DNA of 64,000 bases from G963422445 sp963422445 (GCA_963422445.2 OY729512.2:1364001-1428000); one strand, 5' to 3'. Counted from the first letter of the stretch, positions 1-10,562 are shown. Notes: generated from the letters alone by a model not told the origin. A program made the numbers and translations.

Positions 1-423
1 GGCATATTGCCCGGGCCACGCCGACTTGTCCTGGCACCGGTCGCGTTTCGAGTGAACGGTCATGGCTCACGGTCATCGGCGCTCAGAGTTGGCGCGCCAA
101 AGGGCATCTCTTCCCGCGGGATGGCGAAGCCAGGTACGGGCCCTGTCGACACCGTCATGCGAATACGTATTCGTGACGACAGAGCAGCGCTCATCTGAGA
201 GTCGCGGTGCATATTTATGACCGCGGCCTTAATCTGAATCCCCGACCCCAGATCATCCGGATTCGGCATCTTCCAGAATCCGCAAATCGGAGACGGGCGA
301 CATGGGACAGGGTTTTTCAGCCCGTTGCCGAGCACCACCGGGGCCGGGGCCGCAGTGGCCACCAAATGTCAGCGGCGTTCAGGACATGTCCCGGAACACT
401 GTCCGCCCCTGCCGGCCGGAAAT
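1..423. other. Gene-less stretch with a perfect 14-bp palindrome
   Basis: I recognise no gene here. Short reading frames exist on both strands but none has a familiar domain or a good ribosome binding site. The only structured element is the perfect palindrome CGAATACGTATTCG at 160-173. It could be an operator for a gene left of the window. It lies downstream of the enolase-superfamily gene, so it is not that gene's promoter. Confidence 0.5.
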
Positions 424-1533
424 TCATATCCGGTATTTTTCGATCACGGTCGGATCGACTCGCACACCGAACCCGGCACCCTCTGGCAAACGTATCCGGC
501 CTTCCCTGACCTCGGGGCCTTCGACCAGCATGCCAGCCCAGAGTGGGTCACGTTCAGGGTCGGCGAAACATTCCACGCAGAACCCGTGCGGTTGCGCAGC
601 CAACAGATGTGCCGCGATTTGCGGTTCCTCATGATGAGTCAACTTGATATCGGCCAGTTTTGCGAGCGCCGCCACCCGCTGCCAGACCGTAACACCTCCC
701 GATTCCGATGCGTCGAAGTTAATAAAATCGACCGCGCCAGCTTCGACCATGCGGCGCATTGCCTCGCCGGTAATCTCGCTCTGACCGGAATTGACAGGTA
801 TCGTGCTGGCCCGGCGCACCTCGACCATGCCCCGAATATCGTCCATCCAGTGGCATGGCTCTTCGAACCAAGCGATATCGAAAGGCTCGACGAGGCGCGC
901 GAAGCGTACGGCATCGCGCCATGACCACCCGCGATTGGCGTCAACGGAAATCAGGAACTCCGGCCCCGCCCCGTCGCGCGCCGCACCGACCCGTTCGGCA
1001 TCTGCCTCCGGCGATAGCCCTCCGACCTTGACCTTGCATCCCGCCATTCCGAGATCTTGCAGGGTCTGCATTTCACGAGCCAGATCGTCGAGGGCCCTGC
1101 CGTCCCCATAGTACCCGCCGATCGAAATGATGGGCATTTCGGCACGGCACCCGCCAAGCAGGCGACCGACACTGACGCCGTAGCATTTGCCGATAGCGTC
1201 CCAGATCGCACTGTCGACGCATGCAATGGCCTGAACCGGCAATTCGGGCGCCATCGCCGCGCTCGACACACGCGCTTCAAGTTGACTGTGCAGACGCTGC
1301 CAGTCGCGAACATCCGCGCCGATCAGTTGCGGAGCCATCTGATCGTTGACAATTGCCGCAATCTCGCGGCCATGCGTCCGGTTGTCGCCGTTATAGGTCT
1401 CTGCAGCGGGGCCGTCCTTGACCCAGAGACGGGTAACCACAGTGCACCGTGACGTGACGTTATAGGTGCTTCCTCCGAAGTCCCGAGCGAGTGGAATCCG
1501 GATCGGTGTTGCCTCTATCCTATCAATAATCAT
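424..1533 (-). CDS. Enolase-superfamily enzyme (mandelate racemase/muconate lactonizing type)
   Basis: The 369-residue protein has the two-part fold of the mandelate racemase/muconate cycloisomerase group: an N-terminal capping domain (about 1-125) and a modified TIM barrel. Visible active-site elements are KVKVG (Lys167/Lys169, general base), SVDANRG (Asp198), WFEEP (Glu224), a third acidic ligand near Glu253 and THHEE (His300/301). These are the metal ligands and acid/base residues expected for abstraction of a proton alpha to a carboxylate. The substrate cannot be read from the sequence; a dehydratase, racemase or cycloisomerase are all possible. It stands alone, with IS630 remains immediately upstream. 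Length is normal for the family and no damage is seen. Confidence 0.88.
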   Translation of the reverse strand: MIIDRIEATPIRIPLARDFGGSTYNVTSRCTVVTRLWVKDGPAAETYNGDNRTHGREIAAIVNDQMAPQLIGADVRDWQRLHSQLEARVSSAAMAPELPVQAIACVDSAIWDAIGKCYGVSVGRLLGGCRAEMPIISIGGYYGDGRALDDLAREMQTLQDLGMAGCKVKVGGLSPEADAERVGAARDGAGPEFLISVDANRGWSWRDAVRFARLVEPFDIAWFEEPCHWMDDIRGMVEVRRASTIPVNSGQSEITGEAMRRMVEAGAVDFINFDASESGGVTVWQRVAALAKLADIKLTHHEEPQIAAHLLAAQPHGFCVECFADPERDPLWAGMLVEGPEVREGRIRLPEGAGFGVRVDPTVIEKYRI

Positions 1534-1688
1534 GCCTTGCCTCGTATCATAGCCGACAGGTCTTCGGTTGGCGCCCGCATCGAGCGTGATCCGTCGTCAC
1601 TCAGTTTGCGGATTTTCGCCGACACGGCAATGTCTCTCGTCAGGCAGTTCCATAGCCGTGACCGTGTCTTTCGTGCCGGTCACCGAAC

Positions 1689-2773
1689 CTAGTGAATTGA
1701 TTCCAAAATTTGAAACCCTCTTTTTCTTGCGGCGATGATGGTATCGGGATCGGCGGGCCAGACGAAGGGCTTGGCTTCGGTGGTGTTGTGTTCGTCGATG
1801 ACGCGGCGGATGGCGTCCTGGAGGTCGCGTACGGAGCGGAAGACGCCGTATTTGAGACGGCGTCGTGTCCGCTTGGCGGAGACGCCTTCGAGCGCGTTCA
1901 GCCACGCGCTCGAAGTGGGGGTGACGTGGAAGGTCCAGCGCGGATGGCGTGCGAGCCAGACCTGGACGTCCTTGTGCTTGTGAGTGGCGTCGTTGTCGAG
2001 GATGGCATGGACCGGGACGCCGGCGGGTATCGTGTGCGCGATGCGGTTGAGGAATCTCAGGAACTCCTGATGGCGATGCCGACTAGCGTGCTGGCCGATG
2101 ACCGTGCCGTCGAGCACGGTCAGGGCAGCAAACAGCGTCGTCGTGCCGTTGCGCCTGGAATCATGTGTCATGGTGGCGCCGCGGCCTTTCTTCAGCGGCA
2201 GGCCGGGCTGTGTGCGGTCGCGGGCCTGACTGTGCGACCTGTCATCGATCGACGGCACGACCGCGTGAGCCGGCGGCGCAACGGAGAGGCCGACGATGTC
2301 GGTCAGCGTCTCGAGGCAGGCGGGATCGTTCGAAAGCGTGAACGGCCGCCAGCGGTGCGGCATCAGGCCATGCGCCTGCCAGACCGCCCAGACCCTCGAA
2401 GCGGCAACTCCCACAGCCTTCGCCATCGCCCGCAGCGTCCAGTGGGTCGCCGCGTGAGGCGGCGGGGTGTGGGTCAACTCTACGATCTTCGCCACCGGCT
2501 CAGGAGCCAGAGGCGTCTTGCCCGGCGGACGCGTCTTGTCCCGCAGAAGTCCGTCCACACCGTCCTCCTATAGAAGCGGTCCTGCCAGCGCCAGACACTG
2601 TTCTTCGCCTGGCCGGTCTCTCTCATGATGGCCATCGTGCCGAGCCCGTCGTCGCTCAGAAGAACGATGCGCGCCCGCCAGATGTGCTTCTGCGGGCGCT
2701 TCGGGTCCGGGACAACCGTTTCAAGGCGATGCCGGTCGCCCGAAGTGAGCGTGAATGAAACACCAGGGCGCAT
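1689..2773 (-). pseudogene. IS630-family transposase, frameshifted
   Basis: The N-terminal part (2773 down to about 2560) has the IS630 helix-turn-helix, including PQKHIWRARIVLLSDDG and a VWRWQDRF segment. The frame then breaks near 2560, between RFY and VDGLLRDKTRPPGK. The remainder (to 1689) is the IS630/Tc1-mariner-like DDE domain with SIDDRS, ILDNDATHKH and LNALEG supplying D, D and E. Several positions differ from the usual IS630 consensus (for example DND where DNY is common, and GVSAK where GFFAK is common), which fits decay. Some IS630 elements do express two overlapping frames, but no slippery run is visible at the junction, so I call it broken. Ends and target duplication were not resolved. 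Confidence 0.85.
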
Positions 2774-2859
2774 CTTGCAGACCTCCGTGATCGACAAATC
2801 AGAAGAACTATTTTCAGGCGTGCTCGACACGCGAACGGGTCTCAGAGCCTGACCTAAAA

Positions 2860-3661
2860 CTAGGGCGTGTTGACGAATGATCGAAGCATGATCCATGCTG
2901 AGACAATGTGGACAAACGCGAGGACCGTCCGAGCGAGCTTGTCATAGCGTGTGGCACTGCGACGGAATTGTTTGAGCTTGTTGAAGAATCGCTCGACCTG
3001 CTGGCGCCGCTTGTCCTTTTCTTGATCGTGATGAATCGTCTCAGTCCGGTTCGACCGGGCGGGAATCACGGCTTCGACGCCCTGGTCGGCCAGCGCCTGG
3101 CGAATGTCCTTGCTGTCATACGCCTTGTCCATGACCGCAGCCTCCGGTGCGGGAGAGCTGGGCAAAGCCTTCCACAGCAGCTCGAATCTCACGCCATCAT
3201 GGCGCTCGCCACCCGTCAACACGAAGGACACACCGGTTGTTTCGTTGGCACAGGCGACGTGCAGCTTGGTGGAGAACCCGCCCCGGGAGCGGCCGAGAGC
3301 CTGGGCCTCTTGGCCACCGTTTTTTTACCGCGCCGGCGGCGTGTTGATGAGCGCGCAGGATGGTCGAATCGATGAACACTTCCTTGAGTGGTTCATCATC
3401 TACCTGTTGTATCTGTTGCCAGAGCCGCGCCCAGAGGTGGCGCTTCTCCCAACGGCGAAACCGCTGATAAACGGCATTCCAATGGCCGAATTCGTCGGGC
3501 AGGTCGCGCCATGGGGTTCCGGTCCGCGCCTGGTAGAGGACGGCTTCGATGACCAGTCGGTCGCTGAGCCGTGGCGGGGCGCCAGCGGCGTGTTTGCTCT
3601 CACGCAGCAGCGGCTCGAGTGTCGACCAGATAGCATCCGTGATGAGCAGGCGTAACGCCAT
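2860..3661 (-). CDS. IS5/IS427-type transposase in two frames joined by an A7 slippery run
   Basis: The first frame (3661 down to about 3320) encodes the N-terminal DUF4096-like region and the first catalytic Asp in VFIDSTILRAHQ. The second frame carries GGQEAQALGRSRGGFSTK, then VMDKAYDS (second Asp) and QVERFFNKLKQFRR (Glu). The frames meet at a run of seven A on the coding strand (3320-3326). Reading with one A fewer, or a +1 shift, gives a continuous V-K-N-G-G-Q-E junction that matches the usual family sequence. The stop codon TAG is completed by the flanking target sequence, not by the element. All three DDE residues are present, so the copy may be active. Confidence 0.8.
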
Positions 3662-3730
3662 GATAAGTCCCCGGAAAGTGTCATTGATGGAGAATGATCA
3701 TCAGCATTTCATGAATTCGTCAACACGACC
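2863..3730 (-). mobile_element. IS5-family (IS427-group-like) element, 868 bp, complete
   Basis: Terminal inverted repeats are visible: GGGCGTGTTGACGAAT at the left end and the reverse complement of GGTCGTGTTGACGAAT at the right end. The flanking dinucleotide TA is present on both sides (2861-2862 and 3731-3732), within a CTAG context on each side. The element carries one transposase encoded in two overlapping frames on the minus strand. Size and organisation match the IS427 group of IS5. It is inserted directly beside the IS630 remnant and next to the 1.5-kb element copy A. Confidence 0.9.
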
Positions 3731-3739
3731 TAGTTGGGT

Positions 3740-5238
3740 GAGCTCCTTGCAAAATTGCCGGCCCGACCGGTTTTTTGCCTTGTCGAGGCTGATTTTGTTG
3801 TCGAGGGCCTGGGTTTCGGGGCCATCCCGTGGTATGTTGTGTTTCCACAATAACAAGATACCGAGGAGGTGACCCCGATGACCCTTGGCTCGACCCTGTC
3901 CGATCCCTGGCACCGATTTCAAGGGGACCTTTTCCCTGCGTTGGCCGAGGCGGTCGGTCCTCTCCTCGAGACGCACAAGCGTTTCGTGACAGCTCTTGAT
4001 CTCGTCAAGGTGGAGGGCTTCGTCGATGGGGTGTGGACCGGGTCCGGGTCGACCCCGGAAGGATCGCCGGGCGCTGGCCCGTGGCGTCATCGCCAAGGCG
4101 GTGTGGGGTCTGCCGACGACCCGCCACCTGATCGACAGGCTCAAGGTGGACCCGACGTTGCGCCGGCTGTGCGGCTGGTCGCGTGTCGCGGAGATCCCGA
4201 GTGAAGCGACGTTTTCGCGGGCGTTTGCCGAATGTTCGCAGTCCCGTCTTCCGGAGAGGATGCACGCGGCTCTGGTTGCAGAGACACTGGGCGATGCGCT
4301 CATCGGCCACGTGTCGAGGGACCCGACGGCCATCGAGGCCCGGGAGACGCCGGCCCCGAAGCCGAAGGCCAGGACGCCGAACCGCAAGGGCGGCCGGCCC
4401 CGCAAGGGCGAGGAGAGGACGAAGGAGCCTGGGCGTCTCGAACGGCAAGCGAACGGGATGGATCTCGGTGAGAGGCTCGACGCGCTGCCGAAGGTCTGCG
4501 ATCACGGGGCAAAGAAGAATGCCAAGGAGGTCCTGGAGGCTTGGCGCGGTGACAAGCTGCCTATCGACACAGCAGACTGCGGGGTGCCGCTGAGGACCGT
4601 CCTCACCTCGGCATCCGTCCATGACAGCCAGGTCGCGATCCCGCTGGCGATGATGACCGCCGCGCGTGTGACCAATCTCTACGATCTCATGGACGCGGCC
4701 TATGATGCCAGAGAGATCTACCAGATGAACGAACGGCTTGGCCATGTTCCGATCATCGATGTCAATCCGCGCCGGGACAAGGACCTCAAGGAGGAGCGAG
4801 ACCGGGAGGCCCGGGCCCGGCGTGCAATAGGCCATGTCGATCCCGAGACCGTGCGGGTCCGGATCCGGTCCGGTGTCGAGAGGACCAACGCCCGCCTCAA
4901 GGATGAGTGTGGCGGGCGCCATGTCCGCGTCCGTGGACATTCCAGGGTCGCCTGCCATCTCATGGTCGGCATCCTGGCCCTGGCGGCTGACCCGTTGATA
5001 CGTCTCGCCGCCCGATAGGGCGGCTCCGACAACGCATGCCGACCCTTCGCGGCCCTCTCGAAGAGAGGGGCCCGGAGAGGCGTGTCCCGATGTCCGCAAA
5101 GGTCCCTGTTTGTTCTCATCACCTCTGATGAGACACCGCGAATCCATGGATTCCGACCTCCAGGTGCAGAGGTGACCGGGATCAACCGACCGATCCGGCC
5201 TCACCGGACCCTGGGGACAGGAATTTTGCAAGAGGTTC
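3740..5238 (+). mobile_element. 1.5-kb DDE insertion sequence, copy A
   Basis: This is the first of three copies of the same element. The ends are imperfect inverted repeats: GAGCTCCTTGCAAAATT on the left and AATTTTGCAAGAGGTTC on the right. The 4-bp direct repeat GGGT flanks it exactly (3736-3739 and 5239-5242), showing a simple transposition event. Length is 1499 bp. The single transposase reading frame is frameshifted in this copy. Confidence 0.9.
3878..5018 (+). pseudogene. Transposase of copy A, IS4/IS5/IS1182-like DDE type, frameshifted
   Basis: The start ATG at 3878 follows a strong GAGGAGGT ribosome binding site. Compared with intact copy B, there is one extra G near 4040 (ACCGGGTCC instead of ACCGGTCC). 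This throws the N-terminal 55 residues out of frame with the rest, which continues to 5018. The downstream frame retains the DDE-type motifs RDPTAIEARE, DLMDAAYDA and ERTNARLKDE. The middle region also differs from copy B at several residues. The product is therefore probably inactive, although transposase from copy B could act on this copy's ends. The exact IS family is uncertain. Confidence 0.85.
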
Positions 5239-5294
5239 GGGTGGTCTCGCATGGTGCATCTTCGTGGATGAACAACCACACCATGGGGCACATG

Positions 5295-5903
5295 ATGCCT
5301 TGGAACGAGACGACCCGGAAACAGTATAGCCGCAAGACGGAGCGTTACGAAAGCGATCTGACCGATACCGAGTGGACCTTGCCGGACCCGAGCGCGGCCA
5401 TCATCGACAGTCGGAGCGTGCCGACGGTCGAAGCGGGCAGCGAGGAATGCGGCGACGATGCCGGCAAGACGATCGAGGACCGCAAGCGTCACCTTGCCGT
5501 CGATGTCGACGGCAACACGCTTGCCGCCCAGGTCCATCCGGCGCATATCCAGGACCGGGATGGTGCGCGTCCCTTGTTGCTGGCGTTGCAGGCCGGTCAG
5601 AACACGGTGCAGACCGTGTTTGCCGACGGCGCCTGTGGCGGCAACAAGCTGGCAAGCGCGCTCAAGGAAGCGAATTGCCCGATCACTGTGGAGGTCATCG
5701 GAAAACCCAGGGACGCCAAGGGGGTCGTCGTCATGTCCCGGCGCTGGGTGGTCGAACGCAGCTTCGGATGGCTGCGCCGCTGCCGGCTCCTCTCCAGGGA
5801 CTTCGAGCGATCCATCGCCAGCGCCCTCGCCTGGCTCCTGCTGGCTCTAAGCCGTGTTCTCATGCGCCGCCTCGGACGCATGCAAGTCACTGTAACTAAT
5901 TGA
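5295..5903 (+). pseudogene. IS5-family transposase with internal deletion
   Basis: The N-terminus (MPWNETTRKQY, then ESDLTDTEW) is the typical start of a common IS5-type transposase. It jumps directly to the middle of the catalytic domain (AAIIDSRSVPTVEAG). About 85-90 residues between these motifs are missing, in frame. The C-terminal half looks good, with DRKRHL, VFADGACGGNKL and RRWVVERSFGWLRRCR. The result is about 200 residues instead of the usual 270-280. Copy A of the 1.5-kb IS is inserted just upstream. The promoter-side end of this element was not identified. I take it as an internally deleted, inactive remnant. Confidence 0.8.
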
Positions 5904-6105
5904 TATAATTATGATTTAGACACTCAGAAAAATAAACGATGAACGCAAGAATGCGCTGCTGAACAACTGGGCGACGACACTTGATGTCGAACAGTGCCCC
6001 TGTCATTCGGCCGTCCATGGCAGGATTCAGTCTGGAATGTCGGGGTCCCGTTCAAATCTGATCCGCATGACCCTGTCCAAGTCGATATCGGATGAACGGC
6101 GATGC

Positions 6106-6182
6106 TGGTCGGGGAGAGAGGATTTGAACCTCCGGCCCCTGCCTCCCGAAGACAGTGCTCTACCAGGCTGAGCTACTCCCCG
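6106..6182 (-). tRNA. tRNA-Pro (anticodon CGG)
   Basis: Folding by eye gives a full cloverleaf on the minus strand. The acceptor CGGGGAG pairs with CTCCCCG. The D arm is GCTC/GAGC. The anticodon stem CTGTC/GGCAG holds the loop TTCGGGA, so the anticodon is CGG, which reads CCG proline codons. The T arm GGAGG pairs with CCTCT around TTCAAAT. The 3' CCA is encoded. It is the only RNA gene seen in the window and sits between two IS remnants. Confidence 0.95.
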
Positions 6183-7106
6183 ACCGTAATCGTAATGGGG
6201 CTTATAGCGGGTCACCGAATTATCGGCAAGGCATAAACGCGGATTGCATTTCGATTATGACCGTTCGAGCCGCCCCAAGCGGGCAACGCGTCTCTATGGG
6301 CTCCAGATCAGATCGTCCTGTATACAGACGTCAGAATAACACCGGAGGCCGTTCTCTACGGTATCGGGCATTTGAGTCGAAGCCGACCTCAATCAGAAAT
6401 TCCGGAGGTGAGCAGTCCGGCGGTGTACCGGCCGAGCCTCCGCCGGCAATCATCCGACCTTCTACACAATATCGCCAACGGGTGTCCCAAGGCGGCCCAT
6501 CTTCCGGAGAAACCGTATAGGCACTTCGGCCATCCGCGGTACCACAGCACCCGCGACGGGATGAGTGGCTTTTCCGTACGCATAACGGCGACAAAACACC
6601 CGCGGCGATCTGCCTCGATCCACGGCGATCCTGCGCCAGGTTTGCCCTGTATTTCTCATGCCTGCCAATTATGTGATCGACCGCGCGAACCGGGCCTTCA
6701 CGGCGCGCTGACCCCGGATCGGTCGGTCGGTGCGGCGTATCGTCGGTCGGGCGATCCTTGAGACAGCCGTCGCGTTGTGCGGACGGCGGACACACCGGTG
6801 GTGTCGTGGTTTCGGGAGAGCGGTCTCGGTCGGATGGGCGTGAAGAGCGCCTTCATGCCGTCCTTGCGTCGATAGCTGAACCCAAGTTAGCACTTTTTCC
6901 GGCTTATCGGGGCCGACTTGGTCAGATTCTTCCGGTTGGCATACCAGATATAGAGACGGCGTGGAGGCCGCACTTCTATATTTGTGATTTCCGTCTTGAA
7001 GCCGCATTGTAGTGCCAGTAAATTCGAGGTATTGACGATTGCCCCTTGACCCCAGTCCCCAAGACGACAAATCTTGGCCCCTCGCAACAATCTCGCGACG
7101 GGCAAC
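6183..7106. other. Gene-less 0.9-kb stretch
   Basis: Apart from the tRNA promoter I see no supportable gene. Frames on both strands are short and low in recognisable motifs, and none has a ribosome binding site. The stretch is probably old decayed sequence plus the unresolved left end of the IS1634-type element that starts near 7107. Confidence 0.5.
6201..6229 (-). promoter_or_regulatory. Probable sigma-70 promoter of tRNA-Pro
   Basis: On the minus strand there is TTGCCG (-35, 6224-6229) and TATAAG (-10, 6201-6206) with a 17-bp spacer. The -10 box lies 18 bases upstream of the mature tRNA 5' end. Both boxes are close to consensus and spacing is ideal. Confidence 0.6.
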
Positions 7107-8931
7107 ATGTTCATCGGGGCAACCAAAACCCACACCACCGACGGCAAGCCCGTCCGCAGTCATCGCCTCGTGCTCTCGCAGCGCATCGGCGACAAGGTCA
7201 GGCAGCGCACGCTCCTCAACCTCGGCGCCGACGATCCGGTGCCGAAGGAGAAATGGCGCGAAGTTGCTCAACGCGCCGAGGCGCTGCTCCACGGCCGCCC
7301 GCCGCTGCTCGCAGCCGCGCCGGACGTGCAGGCCGCAGCCGAGGACATCGTCGCCAGGCTCAGGGCCAGGGGGTTCCGCGTCGAGGCGATGCAGGAAGAG
7401 GCGCGCAAGCCCGAAGCCGCCACCGTCGACCTCGATACCCTGGAGCACGAGACCCCGCGCACGGTCGGCTGCGAGCGCCTGTGCCTCAAGGCCCTCGACG
7501 ATCTCGGCTTCGCCGACATCCTCCACGACCTGGGCATCAAGGGCCGCGAAGGGCGCATCGCGAGCGCGCTGATTGTCGCCAGGATGGTCCACCCCGCCAG
7601 CGAGCGTGAGACCAGCCGCTGGTTGCGCCGCGACAGTGCGACCGCCGCGCTTCTAGATCTGGAGGGCGACCGCAAGGCTCTGCGGCGCAAGACGCTTGAG
7701 TGCATCGGCGACCTTCTCTGGCGCCACCGCGCCGCCATCCAGCGGGAGCTGTTCAACCGTGAGCGCGCGCTGCTCGACATCCCCGACACCATCGCCTTCT
7801 ACGATCTCACCAACCTTCACGACCACGGCCACGCGCACGGCGAGCGTCCCAGGTTCGGGCGCTCCAGGCAGAAGCGCGACGACTGTCCGCTGATCACGCT
7901 GGCGCTGGCGCTCGACGGCGCAGGCTTCCCGCGCAGGTGCGAGATCCTGCCGGGCAACGTGAGCGAGCCGGGCAGGCTGGAGGACGCGCTGGCCAGGCTC
8001 AAGGCGGTGTGCGGCGGCACGGCGCCGAAGCCCATGGTGGTCATGGACGCGGGCATCGCCACCGAGGAGAACATCGTCTGGCTGGGCGAGCCGGGCTACG
8101 ACTGGATCGCGGTCAGCCGCGGCGTCAGACCTGCACCGCCCGAGGGCGGACCCGAGGCGCTGCTGATCACCAGCGCGCGCCACGAGGTGCGCGCCTGGCG
8201 GCTTGCCAGCGAGGACGGCGCGGCTCTACGTCGTCAGCGAGGGCAAGAAGAAGGCCGAGACCTCGATCCTCGGCCTGCGGAGGAACCGCTTCGAGGCGGC
8301 GCTGGAAAAGCGCCACGGCGGCCTCCCGGTCAAGGGTCGCATCAAGCGCTACGACAAGGTGCTGGAGAGCGTGGGCCGCCTCAAGCAGCGCTTCTCCGCA
8401 GTCGCCAGGCCCTACGAGATCACTGTCGAGAAGGCGAAAACCGACCCCAATGCGAGCGCTGTGCGCTTCAAGCGCAGGCCCCAATACGACGAGGCCGACG
8501 AGGGCGCGGGCGCCTATGTGTTGCGCACCAGCCACGTCGACTGGGACATCGAGGCGGTCCTTCGGTCGTACTGGCGGATCACGGATATCGAGGCGACATT
8601 CAAGAGCCTGAAATCCGAGCTCGGCCTGCGCCCGATCTGGCACCAGCTCGACCGGCGCATCGCGGCTCATCTGCGGATCGCCGTGCTGGCCTACCACGCC
8701 GTGCATCTGATCCGCACCCGGCTGGCCGCGCGGGGCATCCACAAGGGCTGGGCATCGATCCGCTAGAGCATGCGGACCTGGGTGCAGATCACCACGCGCC
8801 TGCGCCAGACCGACGGCACGTTGATCGTCAACCGCCAGGACACGCGCCCCGCCGCCGAGGGTGCCGACATCTCCTCGGCGGCGGGCGTGGAACCCGCCAT
8901 CCACCGCAGGAGGACCCGCCTGACGAGCTGA
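7107..8931 (+). pseudogene. IS1634-family transposase, frameshifted and with an internal stop
   Basis: The N-terminal frame begins at ATG 7107 (MFIGATKTHTTDGKPVRSH). It contains the IS1634 hallmarks IAFYDLTNLHDHGHAHGE, a region like RGRSKEKRSDCPLVTL, and PMVVMDAGIATEENI. Near 8220 the frame shifts, and the next frame carries RLYVVSEGKKKAETSIL through RSYWRITDIEATFKSLKSEL, the C-terminal Glu region. A TAG at 8764 interrupts the last 50 codons, which continue coherently (RTWVQITTRLRQTDG) to TGA at 8929. At least two lesions make it non-functional. Element ends were not resolved. Confidence 0.85.
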
Positions 8932-8959
8932 CAGAATCTCACAAAATGGAGTGCCATGT

Positions 8960-10358
8960 TGGAACCGGCCAAGAGAATTATCTTGTTGTATCAGCATGAT
9001 AAAGGGCATAGACATCAGAAAAGTGCCCACTTGGGTGAAGGCACGCAGGCTCTCGGCGAAGCCCCTCTTCGATTTGCCGATCCTACGGTTGTCCCCCAGG
9101 ATCACGGCGGTCGCGATGGTGTTGATGATGGCATTGTCGGACGGTGCGGATCGGGTGCGGGCGGTACAATCGTCTTCTTTGAAGGTGACGTCCCGGACAG
9201 GGTGATGGCGTTCGACCGGCCCGTGACCGTGGGTCCAGGCGAGCCGGTCTTGCGGTGTTGCGCGGCGGGCGTCGACGGCAAGGGCCTGTGCGATGTGCAG
9301 ACGCGGTTGCCCATGGCGTTGAAGCACCGCTTGCCTCTGCTCCGGGTCGAGGGTCTGTATGACCCGATACAGGGTCGATCCGGAGACCGGCTCATGGCGA
9401 CCGGTGACCGTGTTCTTCCAGCTGCCGATGGCCGCAAGATCCTTCTGACCAAGGCTGGCCGCGAGCGCGGCCGCGGCCACCGGGCCCGTATGACCATCAG
9501 ACGGGACAGCAGACCCACCGACAGCACGGAGGCCATGCAGGGCTTACGCCCCTGGCTTCGCCGAACGTCGTCAACCTGCGCGACGTTTGCGTCAATCGAC
9601 GGCAACGGCCCGACGCTCCGGTTCGAGATAACGGCTTTAAGTTCCCACGCCGCCAGAAGCGCGTCGGGCGCGCGCAACCGGCGGCAGGCGTCGCGTTGCA
9701 ACGGCAGACCATGACTCTGCCTGGGGTTGGCCATGCGATCCGGTATAGCGGCCGTTGCTGTGCGCATGGCCCTTGCTGGCGCCCGGGAGGCGCCAGTTCG
9801 CCGCGGCGTACAGGGTTCCCGAGAACGACTTCGGATCCACAAACGTTCCGCCGGCAACAGGGGATGGCCATACGCCACCTGCCAGTCCGCGCTCAGGCGC
9901 TCCATCATCTGTGCCAGTGCAAAACAGGCCAGACCGGGACATACGCCGGGTTTGCCGAACACGAGAAACCGGGTGTTGTTACCGATCAGATGAAGACGCT
10001 GGACCTGCTCCGCCGGAGCCCAGCCGATCCACCGGTCCCGCGGCGCATGGTTGAAAGCACCGGTCTGCCAGCCGGCGACCGCGACCCATTGACCGCGCTA
10101 CAAGACCACATGGCGCAAATCGCGACCGGCAAAACCCTTGAACCCAGGATAATGACAGGCTGTGACCACAGTATCCCGACCCACCCGCTCGTCAGGACGA
10201 GCCAGACGAACCTCGATATCCGACAGGTTGAAATCGATTGGTTGCGCCTCGAAAATCCGATGCTCCAAAATCATGCTGGCCGCGATCACAAATCCGGACA
10301 CATAAAGCCAGAAAAAAATCGGCTCAAATGGCAAAATGGCAAAATCACGCAAAATCAC
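8960..10358 (-). pseudogene. Decayed DruA-domain (DUF4338) plus ISAs1-type transposase
   Basis: Read on the minus strand from about 10358, the first part is a DruA-like domain. RLARPDERVGRDTVVTACHY, GFKGFAGRDLRHVVL, APRDRWIGWAPAEQ, LIGNNTRFLV, MERLSADWQVAYGHPLL, TFVDPKSFSGTLYAAANW and KGHAHSNGRYT are all in family order. The domain is broken by a TAG near 10095 and by a frameshift near 9845. It runs into an ISAs1-type N-terminus (RSQGRKPCMASVLSVGLL, then AAAALAASLGQKDLAAIGSW). Most of the catalytic centre is deleted, and the C-terminal segment VRDVTFKEDDCTARTRSAP with INTIATAVIL remains. This is a clear pseudogene, but the domain order is visible. Confidence 0.75.
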
Positions 10359-10562
10359 TAAGCACGGGGTCGTCGTGCCCGGACCCTTGGGAGGGTTGAA
10401 ACGAAACCTCAGCCGGTTTACGATTCAAGGGGTTGGGGTACAGTCTTTGACACCAGACAATCGCCTGACACTATGGACAACCGACGGCGGTCAGAACCCA
10501 TCCAGACCCGTTGGTGAATTATCCGGACACGATTATTGCCGGGACTCCCGGAGTCAGCATCT

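Noticed and set aside
1710..2573. Plus-strand reading frame of 287 codons over the IS630 remnant
   Set aside because: Antisense to the IS630 DDE domain; repetitive low-information sequence.
4005..5546. Long minus-strand reading frame (513 codons) over IS copy A
   Set aside because: It is a shadow of the transposase on the plus strand. The matching frames in copies B and C are also antisense, and no domain is visible.
6106..10358. tRNA-Pro as an integration site for a genomic island
   Set aside because: No repeat of the tRNA 3' end and no integrase gene was seen nearby. The adjacent elements are ordinary IS types that do not target tRNA genes.
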